Shown piece by piece: positions 9,176-18,530 of a stretch of 36,792 nucleotides of DNA. Both the position numbers and the translations under genes were made by a program. Source of the DNA: Candidatus Bathyarchaeota archaeon (lineage in GTDB: Archaea > Thermoproteota > Bathyarchaeia > Bathyarchaeales > Bathycorpusculaceae); NCBI GenBank assembly GCA_016927015.1, contig JAFGNM010000017.1:1-36792 (forward strand), in the 5' to 3' direction. Numbering within the stretch: position 1 is the first letter of the stretch; every line of letters begins with the position of its first letter. The notes beneath the pieces were generated by a model. The model did no database searches. It was not told where the DNA came from and was given only the letters and a program-made list of their open reading frames with translations.

Positions 9176-12052
9176 CTACCTGAACCGCTTGCTTAACGCT
9201 TTGCGTTCCGCTTCAAGAACCAGCTCATAAAACCCATCACTAAGCTTAGGCTCTTTCTCAAGAACACCCGCAACCTCTGATGACCGAACCTTACGAGCAC
9301 TCAGAGCCACAGCTGCTGCTTTGCCATATTTCGCCATTAACTGCGCAGTTTGCAGCGCATGCCCTTGCAGTTTCTCTTCAGCCATAGCCAGTTTTTGACC
9401 TTTCTTTTCAACTAAAGGAAGCGCCCTTTCCTCGTCCACCTTCAAAAGCCCAATTGCGTGAGAGCCGCAACGGGGACATTTAGGTTTGTCAGGCAAGTCC
9501 TTGATACGAATCATCTCCAAGTAGTCCCAGCAGTTTGTGCACACGAAGTTGCCTGTCTCATTCAGCAACCTAGCCTTGGCTGATTCCACAAGCACGGTAC
9601 GCATCCGTTCGGGCGGAATAAGGTCTGTCTTCATACTTACTCGTTCGATGCCTACCCGAGCGACGGGAGTTGCGTTGCCCTCGGTTTCTAAGGCTTGCAG
9701 CTTGATTTCGCCGTCTCGAATGCTGTTTAAAACCTGAACAAGCCCGTCAGCATCAAGGTCCTTTGTGAAAACCTCCTTCAAACCTTCCTCGTAGATGGGG
9801 GTGCCCTCGAAACTCGTTATCAGCTTCTGAAGACTCACGCTGCTGAAGTCTGCCCACTTTTTCAGTGCTCCAAAACGGCGAGCTACATGAATCACGCGTC
9901 GTTTGAAGAGCCCTGTTTTCACAGTTGACCTTGTAAGCGTGCTTTTGACTGCTTGTTCGGGCATGGTTCGTAATTCGTCAAAAACTTCGAGTATGCGGGC
10001 TACGTTTGCTGCGCCCATTGTTTGCACGAAGATGCGGTAGGGGTCATGCTGAACCACTATGCCGTGTCCGAGTTTCTCTGAGAGCACCTCACCCAGCAAC
10101 TGCGCCAAAGCCCTGTTCGTAAGAGAACCGAAGTTAGCGTGGATTATCACGAAATCCTCCCAGTCTTCGAACACTACTCGTTTATCCGTGGGAACAGCCA
10201 AGCCAGCATTCACCTGCTCTATCGTCTCCGCTAACGCACGCATCATTGTGTCCTTGTCAGCCGGATACCGCTCACTAAGCAACTCGCTGGTTTCTTCTGG
10301 CGAGAGTCCGCTCTTCATTTTCTCTTCAACGAACCCTCGTATCCAAGCCACCTCTTGCGCTATTTGGAAAGGCACAGGAATTTCTTCACCTATCCAGCTC
10401 GGTATAGCACCCGTGGGGTCGTCAACTGACTTCACGTAAACCTTGTCTTCGGTGGTGTGCACTATTTGCCACGGGCTGCCTCTGATTATGAATTTGGTTC
10501 CAGCTTTGCCGTACTCCGCCATGAACGCTTCGTCAAGCACCCCAATGGAAGAGTCGCTTGAATTGTCCACGACAAGGAACTGTTTCTCAACGGGAATCAT
10601 AGACAAATTGTCAAAGTAGTATTCGAAGAGCGCTTTGGTTCGCGAAGGCTTCAAAACCACTTGGTCCTCAAAGGAAACCCAAGCTAAACGCGGAAAACGC
10701 TGATGCATGTACCTGAGCACTTTCTCAACGTCCTCCATCGTTATTCCTTGGTAGGGGTAAGCGTTTTGCGCTATCTCCAAAATCTCGGTAAACCCTAAGC
10801 GCCTGTTCTTAAGCAGTAACCCTGCAATTTGATGAGTCAACGCATCGTAAGGTTTAGGCGGAATTTCAACGGGCTCCAACTCTTCTTTCAAGGCTTTTCT
10901 TGCAATCGCCAACGCTTCTAACGTGTCGTCGGAGTCCATGCCGATAATCACACCTTTCGCCACGCGACCTACCCTGTGACCTGCCCTTCCAACTCTTTGA
11001 ATAAGTCTTGCGACTTGCCTGGGGCTCATGTACTGTATTACCAAGTCTATGCGGCCTATGTCTATGCCTAACTCGAGGCTGCTGGTGGCGATTAAACCTT
11101 TGAGGTCGCCTCTTTTCAACCCTGTTTCCGCCGCTATCCGTGATGGCTTAGCAAGAGAGCCGTGATGAATTGAAACTGGAAAGTCCATGTCCCACACTTT
11201 GAACCTGCTTGCCAGCACTTCCGAGACCGAGCGAGTGTTGGTAAACAGAAGCACTGATTTGTGTTGCTTCATGTAATCGCGTATTATTCTTAGTCGGGCT
11301 GCCACTTCTGGATGCGTGTAAAGTTGCCCTGCAAGCCTCACGTCTTCCTCGGTTGGCTGCGGAAAAATTACTTGCAACCGCATCATTTTGGCGACGGGCA
11401 CGCGGATGATTTCCACGGGTCGGTTGTTGCCTACGAGAAACTGGGCTACCTTCTCGGGGGTGCCGATGGTGGCGGACAGCCCTATCATCTGGAAGTCTGT
11501 ATGGGCTAAGTTTCTGACTCGTTCCAAAGCCAGAGACAGCTGGCTTCCCCGTTTGCTGTCTGCCAGTTCATGCACTTCGTCGATTACCACCCACCGCAGG
11601 CTTTGCAGGTGCTGGCGCAGCAGCCAACCAGACAGCATGGCTTGCAACGTTTCAGGCGTGGTTATCAGCACGTCTGGAGGGCTCCGTGACTGCCGCGTCC
11701 GCTCTTTGGTGTCGGTGTCGCCGTGCCGGACCGCCAGTTTAATGTCCAAGTTGTTGCACCACCATTCAAGCCGCTCAAGCATATCCCTGTTCAAAGCCCG
11801 CAACGGCGTAATGTACAAAACTTTTATCCCCGGCGTCTGCTGCGCCTGCAAAAGCATACTGAGCAATGGGAGAAAAGCCGCTTCGGTCTTGCCTGTTGCC
11901 GTAGGCGAAATTAAAAGGACGTTTTTGCCTTCGAGTATTTTAGGGATTGTCTTCTCCTGAGGTTCGGTAGGTTCAGGAAATCCTTTCTGTTCAATGAGCC
12001 TTCGAACTGGCTTAACAAGCATCTCAAAAACGCTTTCAGAAGCTTTCTGCAA
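9176..12052 (-). CDS. lhr: Lhr-type superfamily 2 helicase with C-terminal zinc finger
   Basis: LLISPTATGKTEAAFLPLL (motif I), VIDEVHEL (DEVH), GLSATIG, IQRVGRAGHRVG (motif VI), CTNCWDYL..PKCPRCG. Confidence 0.92.
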   Translation of the reverse strand: MQKASESVFEMLVKPVRRLIEQKGFPEPTEPQEKTIPKILEGKNVLLISPTATGKTEAAFLPLLSMLLQAQQTPGIKVLYITPLRALNRDMLERLEWWCNNLDIKLAVRHGDTDTKERTRQSRSPPDVLITTPETLQAMLSGWLLRQHLQSLRWVVIDEVHELADSKRGSQLSLALERVRNLAHTDFQMIGLSATIGTPEKVAQFLVGNNRPVEIIRVPVAKMMRLQVIFPQPTEEDVRLAGQLYTHPEVAARLRIIRDYMKQHKSVLLFTNTRSVSEVLASRFKVWDMDFPVSIHHGSLAKPSRIAAETGLKRGDLKGLIATSSLELGIDIGRIDLVIQYMSPRQVARLIQRVGRAGHRVGRVAKGVIIGMDSDDTLEALAIARKALKEELEPVEIPPKPYDALTHQIAGLLLKNRRLGFTEILEIAQNAYPYQGITMEDVEKVLRYMHQRFPRLAWVSFEDQVVLKPSRTKALFEYYFDNLSMIPVEKQFLVVDNSSDSSIGVLDEAFMAEYGKAGTKFIIRGSPWQIVHTTEDKVYVKSVDDPTGAIPSWIGEEIPVPFQIAQEVAWIRGFVEEKMKSGLSPEETSELLSERYPADKDTMMRALAETIEQVNAGLAVPTDKRVVFEDWEDFVIIHANFGSLTNRALAQLLGEVLSEKLGHGIVVQHDPYRIFVQTMGAANVARILEVFDELRTMPEQAVKSTLTRSTVKTGLFKRRVIHVARRFGALKKWADFSSVSLQKLITSFEGTPIYEEGLKEVFTKDLDADGLVQVLNSIRDGEIKLQALETEGNATPVARVGIERVSMKTDLIPPERMRTVLVESAKARLLNETGNFVCTNCWDYLEMIRIKDLPDKPKCPRCGSHAIGLLKVDEERALPLVEKKGQKLAMAEEKLQGHALQTAQLMAKYGKAAAVALSARKVRSSEVAGVLEKEPKLSDGFYELVLEAERKALSKRFR

Positions 12053-12105
12053 TCTCAGGTAGCCCTCAGGGTATCGAAAAGACTAAGCGAAGAATCAACG
12101 GTAAA

Positions 12106-12122
12106 AACGTTTTGGCACGCTT
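12106..12122. repeat. 17-bp repeat AACGTTTTGGCACGCTT, copy 1
   Basis: Identical string occurs again near 15474. Confidence 0.5.
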
Positions 12123-12139
12123 AACTAATTCGGATGCTC

Positions 12140-14311
12140 TTATACGGTAGACGGCAGATACGTGGTTGCAACATAATCTCTGGCGAAGAATCCGTCGGTG
12201 CCTGGTCCCGAGTACTTCGACGATGGATGGAAGAAAGTTACAAACGCCTCGAAGCCACTTCGTTCTATCTCTGTCCTGTAGCCTGAAGGAGAAAACATGT
12301 TGTACGTGTCGGTCTTGACGTCACCGTAGCCTTCAATCAGTAAACATGCAGGCGGAAGATTAAGCGATGAATGAAGCAGCGGTATCGGGACTGTCCAACC
12401 TGCAAAGAGAGTGTTGCCGTGTATGCGTATTTGCAGCTTGTCTTTTTTGACCAGCTGAACATTTTGCCCTGCGGGAGTGCCTGCCAACCAACCTTTCCAA
12501 ATATCCTGCGCCTTGGGGTTGTCTCCGACATAAGCTACTGGCACAAAAGCAGGACCTTTTGGCGTCTCGAGCCATAAGTAAATCAGCATGGCGTCCTCTT
12601 CGCCTAGTGCCGAATGTTTTTCAATGTGAAAGACTGAAATCACCATGTCGGGCAAGTTAAAGTTGTCTGGCGGGTGAATAACAGCGTTTGCCATGCTACC
12701 ATACAATCTCATCAAATCCTTCGGCTGATTCTCCCCAAGGAATTTCTTCGTGTCGATGATTTTGTCCAAAATTTCTTTTTCCGTTGTTATCTCGGATTGT
12801 TTCCGCTCTTCAAAGCTAATACCGCTCAACTTTTCGAAATAAGAAGGATACCGTCTATCATTAGGAAGGCTCAGCGCACGAGATTTTCTGAGAATCGATT
12901 CTACTGTGACTGGCGATGGGGCGCGAGCATTTTTCCACAAGTCATCTAACATGTTTTTCATTTTTTCTACGTATCCAAAATCATCGGTGTAAAAGATGTT
13001 TTCGAAACGCGGTGGCAACACATGTTTTTCTTTGTCTGCAGGAGGCGTCTTAAACTGGAAAAAGTGTTTGCCATCAACTATTGTGGCTTCTGGATAGTTT
13101 ATGGGAACATGTTTGACTGCACAGGTTTTTGAAAGCTGCTCGGCGGCTTCTAAGTTCTCGCCGACTATGGGCGCCATGATTTTGACAGAGACACCTTTTT
13201 CAGTCAACTCTTTGATGATTGACATGGTTTTCCAGTATCCAATAAGACCTTTTGAAGAAGTCATCAACACTATTTCCTCTTCGGCACACTGCATAGTCTC
13301 GGCATACTTCTTTTTGGCTGCCTCCCCATCGCTAAAAACGAACGTTTTGGGCGATTGTTTGCCTGTCTTGATTTCCAAAATCTTTTCGTGAATGTCTGTG
13401 GAGTTACGCCACAAATCGTCGAAAACAGCTGTGAACGCTTGAACCAGAGCCTTGCAGTTTGTCGAAAGGCATAGATCGTCCTTTTCCAGCTTATCCGCTT
13501 TTGGTGTGGCTGTAAAGAATAGGATTTCTTCGTTGTCTCTTGTGATCATTATAGGAAATAGTCTTACGCTCAAATCAGGGTTTCTTGCCTTAAAATTGAA
13601 ACTGGTTTTAGGCATTCTCTTTAGAAACGCTTTCAGGGCGTTTAGGTTTTGTTTGGATAATTCTGTGAGGAAACGGTAGTGTATCTGTGCTCGCAAAGGA
13701 TGATTTAAGGCGGCGTCGAAAACACCGTATCGGTCTGCACGCATCAAGCTTGGAACTGTGGTTGCTATCGATAGTTGATATTTAGTGTCCTGGATTATCT
13801 TGAAAATTTTTGAGTATATTCTTTTGCGCCCTTTGATCAGCACAAACTTTTCTAAAGAAGTTTCAGCTTGGCTCTTTTTCCTCAAGTGGGCAAGCAAGTC
13901 TTTCTTGGCTTCCTCTATGAAGGCAACTTCCTCTTTCTTAGCTTTAACAACGGATTCTAGGATAGTCTCGAAGGGGACGACCATGTAGCGTGTGGGAAAC
14001 TCTAGTGTCGTCTCCACGAAACCCTTGGCTTGAAGTCCCTTTAGGATGCGGAAAATTTGTGCCTTGTCCTTCTTTATCAACTTGGCGATTTCTGTACTCT
14101 TGAGGGGGTTATGTTTGGCAAGGAAGATATAGATCTCTGCTTCTTTCTCAGTCAGTCCAGCATTTTTAAGAACCGTTTTTATGATTTCCTCGCCCAAAAC
14201 AACCACGTTCCCAGAGTAGCGATGATAGACCTTGTCAATCGTCACCATTAAAGTAACAGACACAGACATAATTGATTTTCGATGATTCAAACCGAATTTC
14301 AAATCAAGCAA
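12140..14311 (-). CDS. TrmB-family regulator, large (start likely internal, e.g. GTG at 14206)
   Basis: TVLKNAGLTEKEAEIYIFLAKHNPLKSTEIAKLIKKDKAQIFRILKGLQAKGFVETTLEFPTRYMVVPFE HTH followed by two TrmB/PLD-like effector-type regions and a C-terminal domain. Confidence 0.8.
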   Translation of the reverse strand: MLDLKFGLNHRKSIMSVSVTLMVTIDKVYHRYSGNVVVLGEEIIKTVLKNAGLTEKEAEIYIFLAKHNPLKSTEIAKLIKKDKAQIFRILKGLQAKGFVETTLEFPTRYMVVPFETILESVVKAKKEEVAFIEEAKKDLLAHLRKKSQAETSLEKFVLIKGRKRIYSKIFKIIQDTKYQLSIATTVPSLMRADRYGVFDAALNHPLRAQIHYRFLTELSKQNLNALKAFLKRMPKTSFNFKARNPDLSVRLFPIMITRDNEEILFFTATPKADKLEKDDLCLSTNCKALVQAFTAVFDDLWRNSTDIHEKILEIKTGKQSPKTFVFSDGEAAKKKYAETMQCAEEEIVLMTSSKGLIGYWKTMSIIKELTEKGVSVKIMAPIVGENLEAAEQLSKTCAVKHVPINYPEATIVDGKHFFQFKTPPADKEKHVLPPRFENIFYTDDFGYVEKMKNMLDDLWKNARAPSPVTVESILRKSRALSLPNDRRYPSYFEKLSGISFEERKQSEITTEKEILDKIIDTKKFLGENQPKDLMRLYGSMANAVIHPPDNFNLPDMVISVFHIEKHSALGEEDAMLIYLWLETPKGPAFVPVAYVGDNPKAQDIWKGWLAGTPAGQNVQLVKKDKLQIRIHGNTLFAGWTVPIPLLHSSLNLPPACLLIEGYGDVKTDTYNMFSPSGYRTEIERSGFEAFVTFFHPSSKYSGPGTDGFFARDYVATTYLPSTV

Positions 14312-14334
14312 GCAAAAAAGGGAGGTGAGAAAAA

Positions 14335-14931
14335 GTGAAAAGAAAGACTATTCTGATTCTTACCGTGGCTTTGTTGATGGTGCTCTCAGCATCATCCATA
14401 ATAGCAATATCTCAAGCGTGGTGGCCACAAAAACCCAAGTCAGAATACGTGGGATACGATCTCAAAGTTGTTTTTGGTCCGCCCACCAGTATTAATGTTG
14501 ATAATAATGGTGCTCCAGAGCTCATCATACTTGAACATATCGTTGGCGCAATCGAGTCTAATGTCACAATAGGTGATAAGGTGTATTCATACCCTGAAGA
14601 TTTCGACATCACCGTCACCCATCATGTGGAATTCAACGCTATCACCGGAAAAGGTCTTTGCAGAAATGAAGGCACAATTACGTTCAAGTTGTCTGGCCGT
14701 CCGACGCTTACGTATTGGGGAGTAGCGCGCCTTACAGATTTTCGGGTTACACCTGACGGAACATTTATTTCACCAGAAAATTTCAGAGCAGAGGGCGACT
14801 TCAAATTGACCGGTAATAAGAGGCTTAGCAACGTAGACGGCTTCGGGCTTGGGGAGGTGTATTTTGCACCGCCAGAATATACGCACCAATATGCCCACCA
14901 GTTCGGTTACATCAAAGGCTGGTCCCTCTGA
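14335..14931 (+). CDS. Secreted/lipid-anchored protein of unknown function
   Basis: GTG start; signal peptide KRKTILILTVALLMVLSASSIIAISQAWW. Confidence 0.7.
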   Translation: MKRKTILILTVALLMVLSASSIIAISQAWWPQKPKSEYVGYDLKVVFGPPTSINVDNNGAPELIILEHIVGAIESNVTIGDKVYSYPEDFDITVTHHVEFNAITGKGLCRNEGTITFKLSGRPTLTYWGVARLTDFRVTPDGTFISPENFRAEGDFKLTGNKRLSNVDGFGLGEVYFAPPEYTHQYAHQFGYIKGWSL

Positions 14932-15000
14932 CACACAATAAGCATACAAACATAGCCCCCTTTTTTTCAGTTTCACTCTTTCCAAAAGGACGCTACCAAA

Positions 15001-15351
15001 TTGAGTAAAAAATGGATGCTCACAACCCTCGTAAACCTCGGCTTCACAGAAACAGACGCCCAAGTATACGTCTTCCTCGCAACCGAAACACCGCAAAAAG
15101 CAAGAGACATAGCCGAAACGCTGAAAATTTCCAAACAGCAGCTCTACCGTACCCTAAAAAAACTGCAGAGCAAAGGCGTCATAAACGCATCTCCCGAATA
15201 CCCCGCTCACTTTTCAGCAGTGCTGTTCGAGAAAGTCTTAGACCTATTCGTTAAAGCTAAGACGGAACAGCAAAGAGCTCTTCAAGAAAGCATGGAAGAA
15301 CTCCTCTCCACCTGGCTATTCATAACCAAGAAAGACGCGCCGAAAAACTAA
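15001..15351 (+). CDS. Short TrmB-type HTH regulator
   Basis: LVNLGFTETDAQVYVFLATETPQKARDIAETLKISKQQLYRTLKKLQSKGVINASPEYPAHFSAVLFEKVLDLFVKAK parallels the HTH of the 12140-14311 protein. Confidence 0.85.
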   Translation: MSKKWMLTTLVNLGFTETDAQVYVFLATETPQKARDIAETLKISKQQLYRTLKKLQSKGVINASPEYPAHFSAVLFEKVLDLFVKAKTEQQRALQESMEELLSTWLFITKKDAPKN

Positions 15352-15473
15352 CGGGCACACTGTAAAAAACTTTACATATCCTACACGAAATTCCAATCAA
15401 AATTTCAGCCTTTATAAAAGGGAGGGGTAGTCTCCGCAGAGCACAAGTCTGCAACGCATCAAGATTTATCTTA

Positions 15474-15490
15474 ACGTTTTGGCACGCTTT
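15474..15490. repeat. 17-bp repeat AACGTTTTGGCACGCTT, copy 2
   Basis: Same string as 12106-12122; lies just upstream of a TATA-like element and the GNAT reading frame. Confidence 0.5.
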
Positions 15491-15536
15491 TCAAAGAGCT
15501 TATATCTCATTTTTCCAAATTAAAACAAGGAAAAAA

Positions 15537-16052
15537 ATGTCGCCAACTGAAAAAACCGAGAGAAAAACGAAACCTGTAAAGAAAAAGCGAACGCGGATAG
15601 AAATTCGGCAAATGACTTTGGAGGACCTTTCTGAGGTTTGGCATTTAGGCGAGAAGCTTTTCACGCCGTCGCATTTGCCTTTCACGTACAGAGCGTAGAA
15701 CGTGGATGAGTTGCTGTCCCTTTTCAACGATGACTCAGAACTGTGCTTGGTTGCTGAAGACGTGAAATCGGGCAAGATTTTGGGTTTTGCTTTAGGAGTC
15801 ATTTTGAAACGTCCTCAGAGTTCATGGAAATACGGTTATTTCAACTGGGTGGGCGTGCAGAAAATCAGGCAGCAAAGCGGCGTTGGCAAGAGATTGTACA
15901 ACGAGTTGGAAAAACGGTTCAAACAAAAAGGGGCGAGAATTGCAATTGTGGACGTAGAAAACAATAATCCTCCAGGTGTCCGCTTCGTCGAGGGTCTTGG
16001 GTTTAAACAGGCTGAAAGTTACGTTTGGTTTTCCAAGAACATTGAAGATTAG
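15537..16052 (+). pseudogene. GNAT N-acetyltransferase interrupted by one in-frame TAG
   Basis: Same frame reads MSPTEKTERKTKPVKKKRTRIEIRQMTLEDLSEVWHLGEKLFTPSHLPFTYRA*NVDELLSLFNDDSELCLVAEDVKSGKILGFALG...QQSGVGKRLYNELEKRFKQKGARIAIVDVENNNPPGVRFVEGLGFKQ. Confidence 0.85.
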
Positions 16053-16238
16053 CCTAAAAAAGGAGGCGTTTATGTATTGTTCGCAGTTTTTCTGAAGCCT
16101 TATTTGTTTTTCCGTGATTTTGACAAAAAAGTGTTTAATCTTGATGTTTAAACGGAAATTTTCTATTCGAAAACAATGGAAAATTATATATCTATCATAT
16201 TAAGAAACCATGGAACTGTAATCATGGAGGAAAAGTAA

Positions 16239-16409
16239 ATGGCTAAATGTCCTAAATGTGGAGCCGACGTTCCAAAGATGAAGAAATCATGGAAAATGGC
16301 CGGTCGCCCAGACAAGCAAGGAAAAAGAATGCAGCTGGAAATCGGGCTATATGAATGCCCAAAATGTCACGCCAGCTTCCGCGAAGTACTAAGTAAAAAG
16401 AAAATCTAA
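16239..16409 (+). CDS. 56-aa zinc-ribbon protein (below ORF-track cut-off)
   Basis: MAKCPKCGADVPKMKKSWKMAGRPDKQGKRMQLEIGLYECPKCHASFREVLSKKKI; two CPxC knuckles; AT-rich TATA-like element (aaattatatatct) upstream. Confidence 0.85.
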   Translation: MAKCPKCGADVPKMKKSWKMAGRPDKQGKRMQLEIGLYECPKCHASFREVLSKKKI

Positions 16410-16526
16410 ACGTGCATCAACAGAGCAATCAGCCAAATCAGTAAACGCAAATAATTGGCGGTTAACTCTTAAACTCCTCATTTTTCCTTTTTTAGAAGCG
16501 TTAAGTTTTATAACATAGATTGCTTT

Positions 16527-17234
16527 ATGAACAAGAATACTTCACCATTCAACCGAGGCACCACTTTGATTGCTAATCTCAAGAAACTTTGGAAGAACGA
16601 GTATATCCAAACCGTCGTTGTTATTGGTTTGATTGCTTTGGCGGTGTTCGGTTTCTGGTTTGGGTCGCAAGCAGTGCTGAATACGCAGTATCCCGCGTTG
16701 GCTGTGGTGAGCGGCAGCATGTGCATACCCTACAACGGCGCATGCGACGGTTGGGCACACCCCTTCTCCCGGACTTTGCACATAGGCGACTTGATAATCG
16801 TTCAGGGAGTGGACCCAGCGGACCTCAACGCAAATTATCCAGACAGCGACATAATCGTCTTCCACAAACCTTCAGACCCAGACGAGCTTATTGTGCATAG
16901 GATAGTTGCTGTGGACGAAATTAATGGTGAATTATACTTTCGAACCAAAGGGGATGGGAACAGCCAAAGTCGGTGGCCAGAGACGCCTTCACCTTCTGAA
17001 TACGACCCTTGGGAAACCGATGGCGTTGACGGAGTTCGCGAGGACTTAGTGGTTGGCAAAGTTGTTATGCGGATTCCGTGGTTAGGGCACGTTGTTCTGT
17101 TCATGCGTAACTCTATAGGTCTGCCTCTAGTAGTGGTGCTCATAATACTAATAGTAATCGTCGAGTTTATCGTTCCCCTGCTGAGAGAAAAAAAGTCGAG
17201 TGAACAGCAGAGAATAGCACAACAGCAACCATAG
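16527..17234 (+). CDS. Archaeal signal peptidase I (S26B)
   Basis: TM segment, VVSGSMCIPYNGACDG (Ser motif), HIGDLIIVQGVDP, VHRIVAVDEINGELYFRTKGD (His/Asp motif), C-terminal TM. Confidence 0.9.
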   Translation: MNKNTSPFNRGTTLIANLKKLWKNEYIQTVVVIGLIALAVFGFWFGSQAVLNTQYPALAVVSGSMCIPYNGACDGWAHPFSRTLHIGDLIIVQGVDPADLNANYPDSDIIVFHKPSDPDELIVHRIVAVDEINGELYFRTKGDGNSQSRWPETPSPSEYDPWETDGVDGVREDLVVGKVVMRIPWLGHVVLFMRNSIGLPLVVVLIILIVIVEFIVPLLREKKSSEQQRIAQQQP

Positions 17235-17304
17235 ATGTATTTATAAATATACCTTGCTTTATAAGAAAGGGTATTTAACCACAGCTAAATAAGAAGGTTA
17301 GGTA

Positions 17305-17865
17305 ATGCCAAAACTTAAAGCAACAATAAGCATCGAAAACGTCGTTGCCTCTGCAACACTGAATCAGAAAGTTGACTTGAACGCAGTGGTGAAGGGATAT
17401 CCAGGCGTGGAGTATCGTCCAGAACAGTTTCCTGGACTCGTGTTTAGATTAAAAAGACCGAAGACGGCGACTCTGATTTTTAATTCGGGGAAAATGGTGT
17501 GTACGGGCGCAAAATCCGAGAAAGAAGCGCGTAGAGCCGTTATGAAAGTAGTCAAAGAACTGAAAAAAGGCGGAATAATAATCATCAGCAAACCAGAGTT
17601 GAAGATACAGAACATCGTAGCCTCAGCAAGCTTGGGCGGCATGATTGACTTGGAAAAAGCAGCTTCTACGCTTGAAAAGACAATGTATGAACCTGAACAG
17701 TTTCCAGGCTTGATCTACAGAATGGCTGAGCCGAAGGTTGTAATTTTGCTGTTTGCGAGCGGAAAACTGGTTTGCACAGGGGCCAAGAAAGAGCAGGACG
17801 TTTATGACTCCGTGCAAAAACTGCACACGCTGTTAGAAGAGACGCAGCTAATATTCTACGATTAA
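17305..17865 (+). CDS. tbp: TATA-box-binding protein
   Basis: Two direct repeats: IENVVASATLNQKVDLNAV..YEPEQFPGLVFR-like and IQNIVASASLGGMIDLEKAA..YEPEQFPGLIYRM; GKLVCTGAKKEQD. Confidence 0.97.
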   Translation: MPKLKATISIENVVASATLNQKVDLNAVVKGYPGVEYRPEQFPGLVFRLKRPKTATLIFNSGKMVCTGAKSEKEARRAVMKVVKELKKGGIIIISKPELKIQNIVASASLGGMIDLEKAASTLEKTMYEPEQFPGLIYRMAEPKVVILLFASGKLVCTGAKKEQDVYDSVQKLHTLLEETQLIFYD

Positions 17866-17886
17866 GCTACGGGCAGCTTTCTTCCA

Positions 17887-18530
17887 CTATCTTCTATTAT
17901 TTTTGATTTGCTTCAGAATTGTCTTGAGACTTTCTTCGTCGATGGCGCCTATTTCGTACAAAGTGTTAGCTACTTCGCTCATTTGAAGTAGCGTGTGAAT
18001 CTTGATTCCGCTTTTTTCGAGTTTTGCTTTTCCGCCTTCCTCTCGGTCCAGCAACGCCACTACTTCCTTTACCACTCCACCTTCAGCCCTTATGGCTTCT
18101 GCTGCTTTTTTTAAGTTTAAGCCCGTGGTAATCAAATCGTCAACAAGTAAAACGCGGTCTCCAGAGACAAGGATACCTTCTACTCTTCTTTGTCTTCCAT
18201 GACGGCGGATGCCTTTGCGCACGTACAGAAACGGTTTTCTCAGGTTGTAAGCGATCTGGGACGCGAAAGGTATTCCAGCGAGAGGAACTCCGGCTACCCT
18301 GTCGAAGTTTTCGAGTCCCACTTGGCTGGTTATGTATTCTCCGTAGAAGTCGCAGATTTCCCTGAAGGCGTCTGGGAAACTCGGTACCACTCTGAGGTCT
18401 ACGTAGTAGGGGCTGGCTTTTCCGCTTGAAAGTTTGAAGACGCCGAATTTTAAAGCGTCTATTTTGTGCAGGATTTTGGCTACTTCAACCTTCTTTTTTT
18501 GGTTACTTTTTTGTGTTGTGAAGTTTTCAC
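17887..18530 (-). CDS. pyrE: Orotate phosphoribosyltransferase, apparently frameshifted at its 5' end (uninterrupted ORF is 17887-18390)
   Basis: VLLVDDLITTGLNLKKAAEAIRAEGG PRPP motif; upstream same frame reads AKILHKIDALKFGVFKLSSGKASPYYVDLRVVPSFP with no ATG/GTG/TTG start. Confidence 0.88.

Noticed and set aside
11388-11960. 190-aa + strand ORF
   Set aside because: Antisense to the conserved helicase motifs of lhr.
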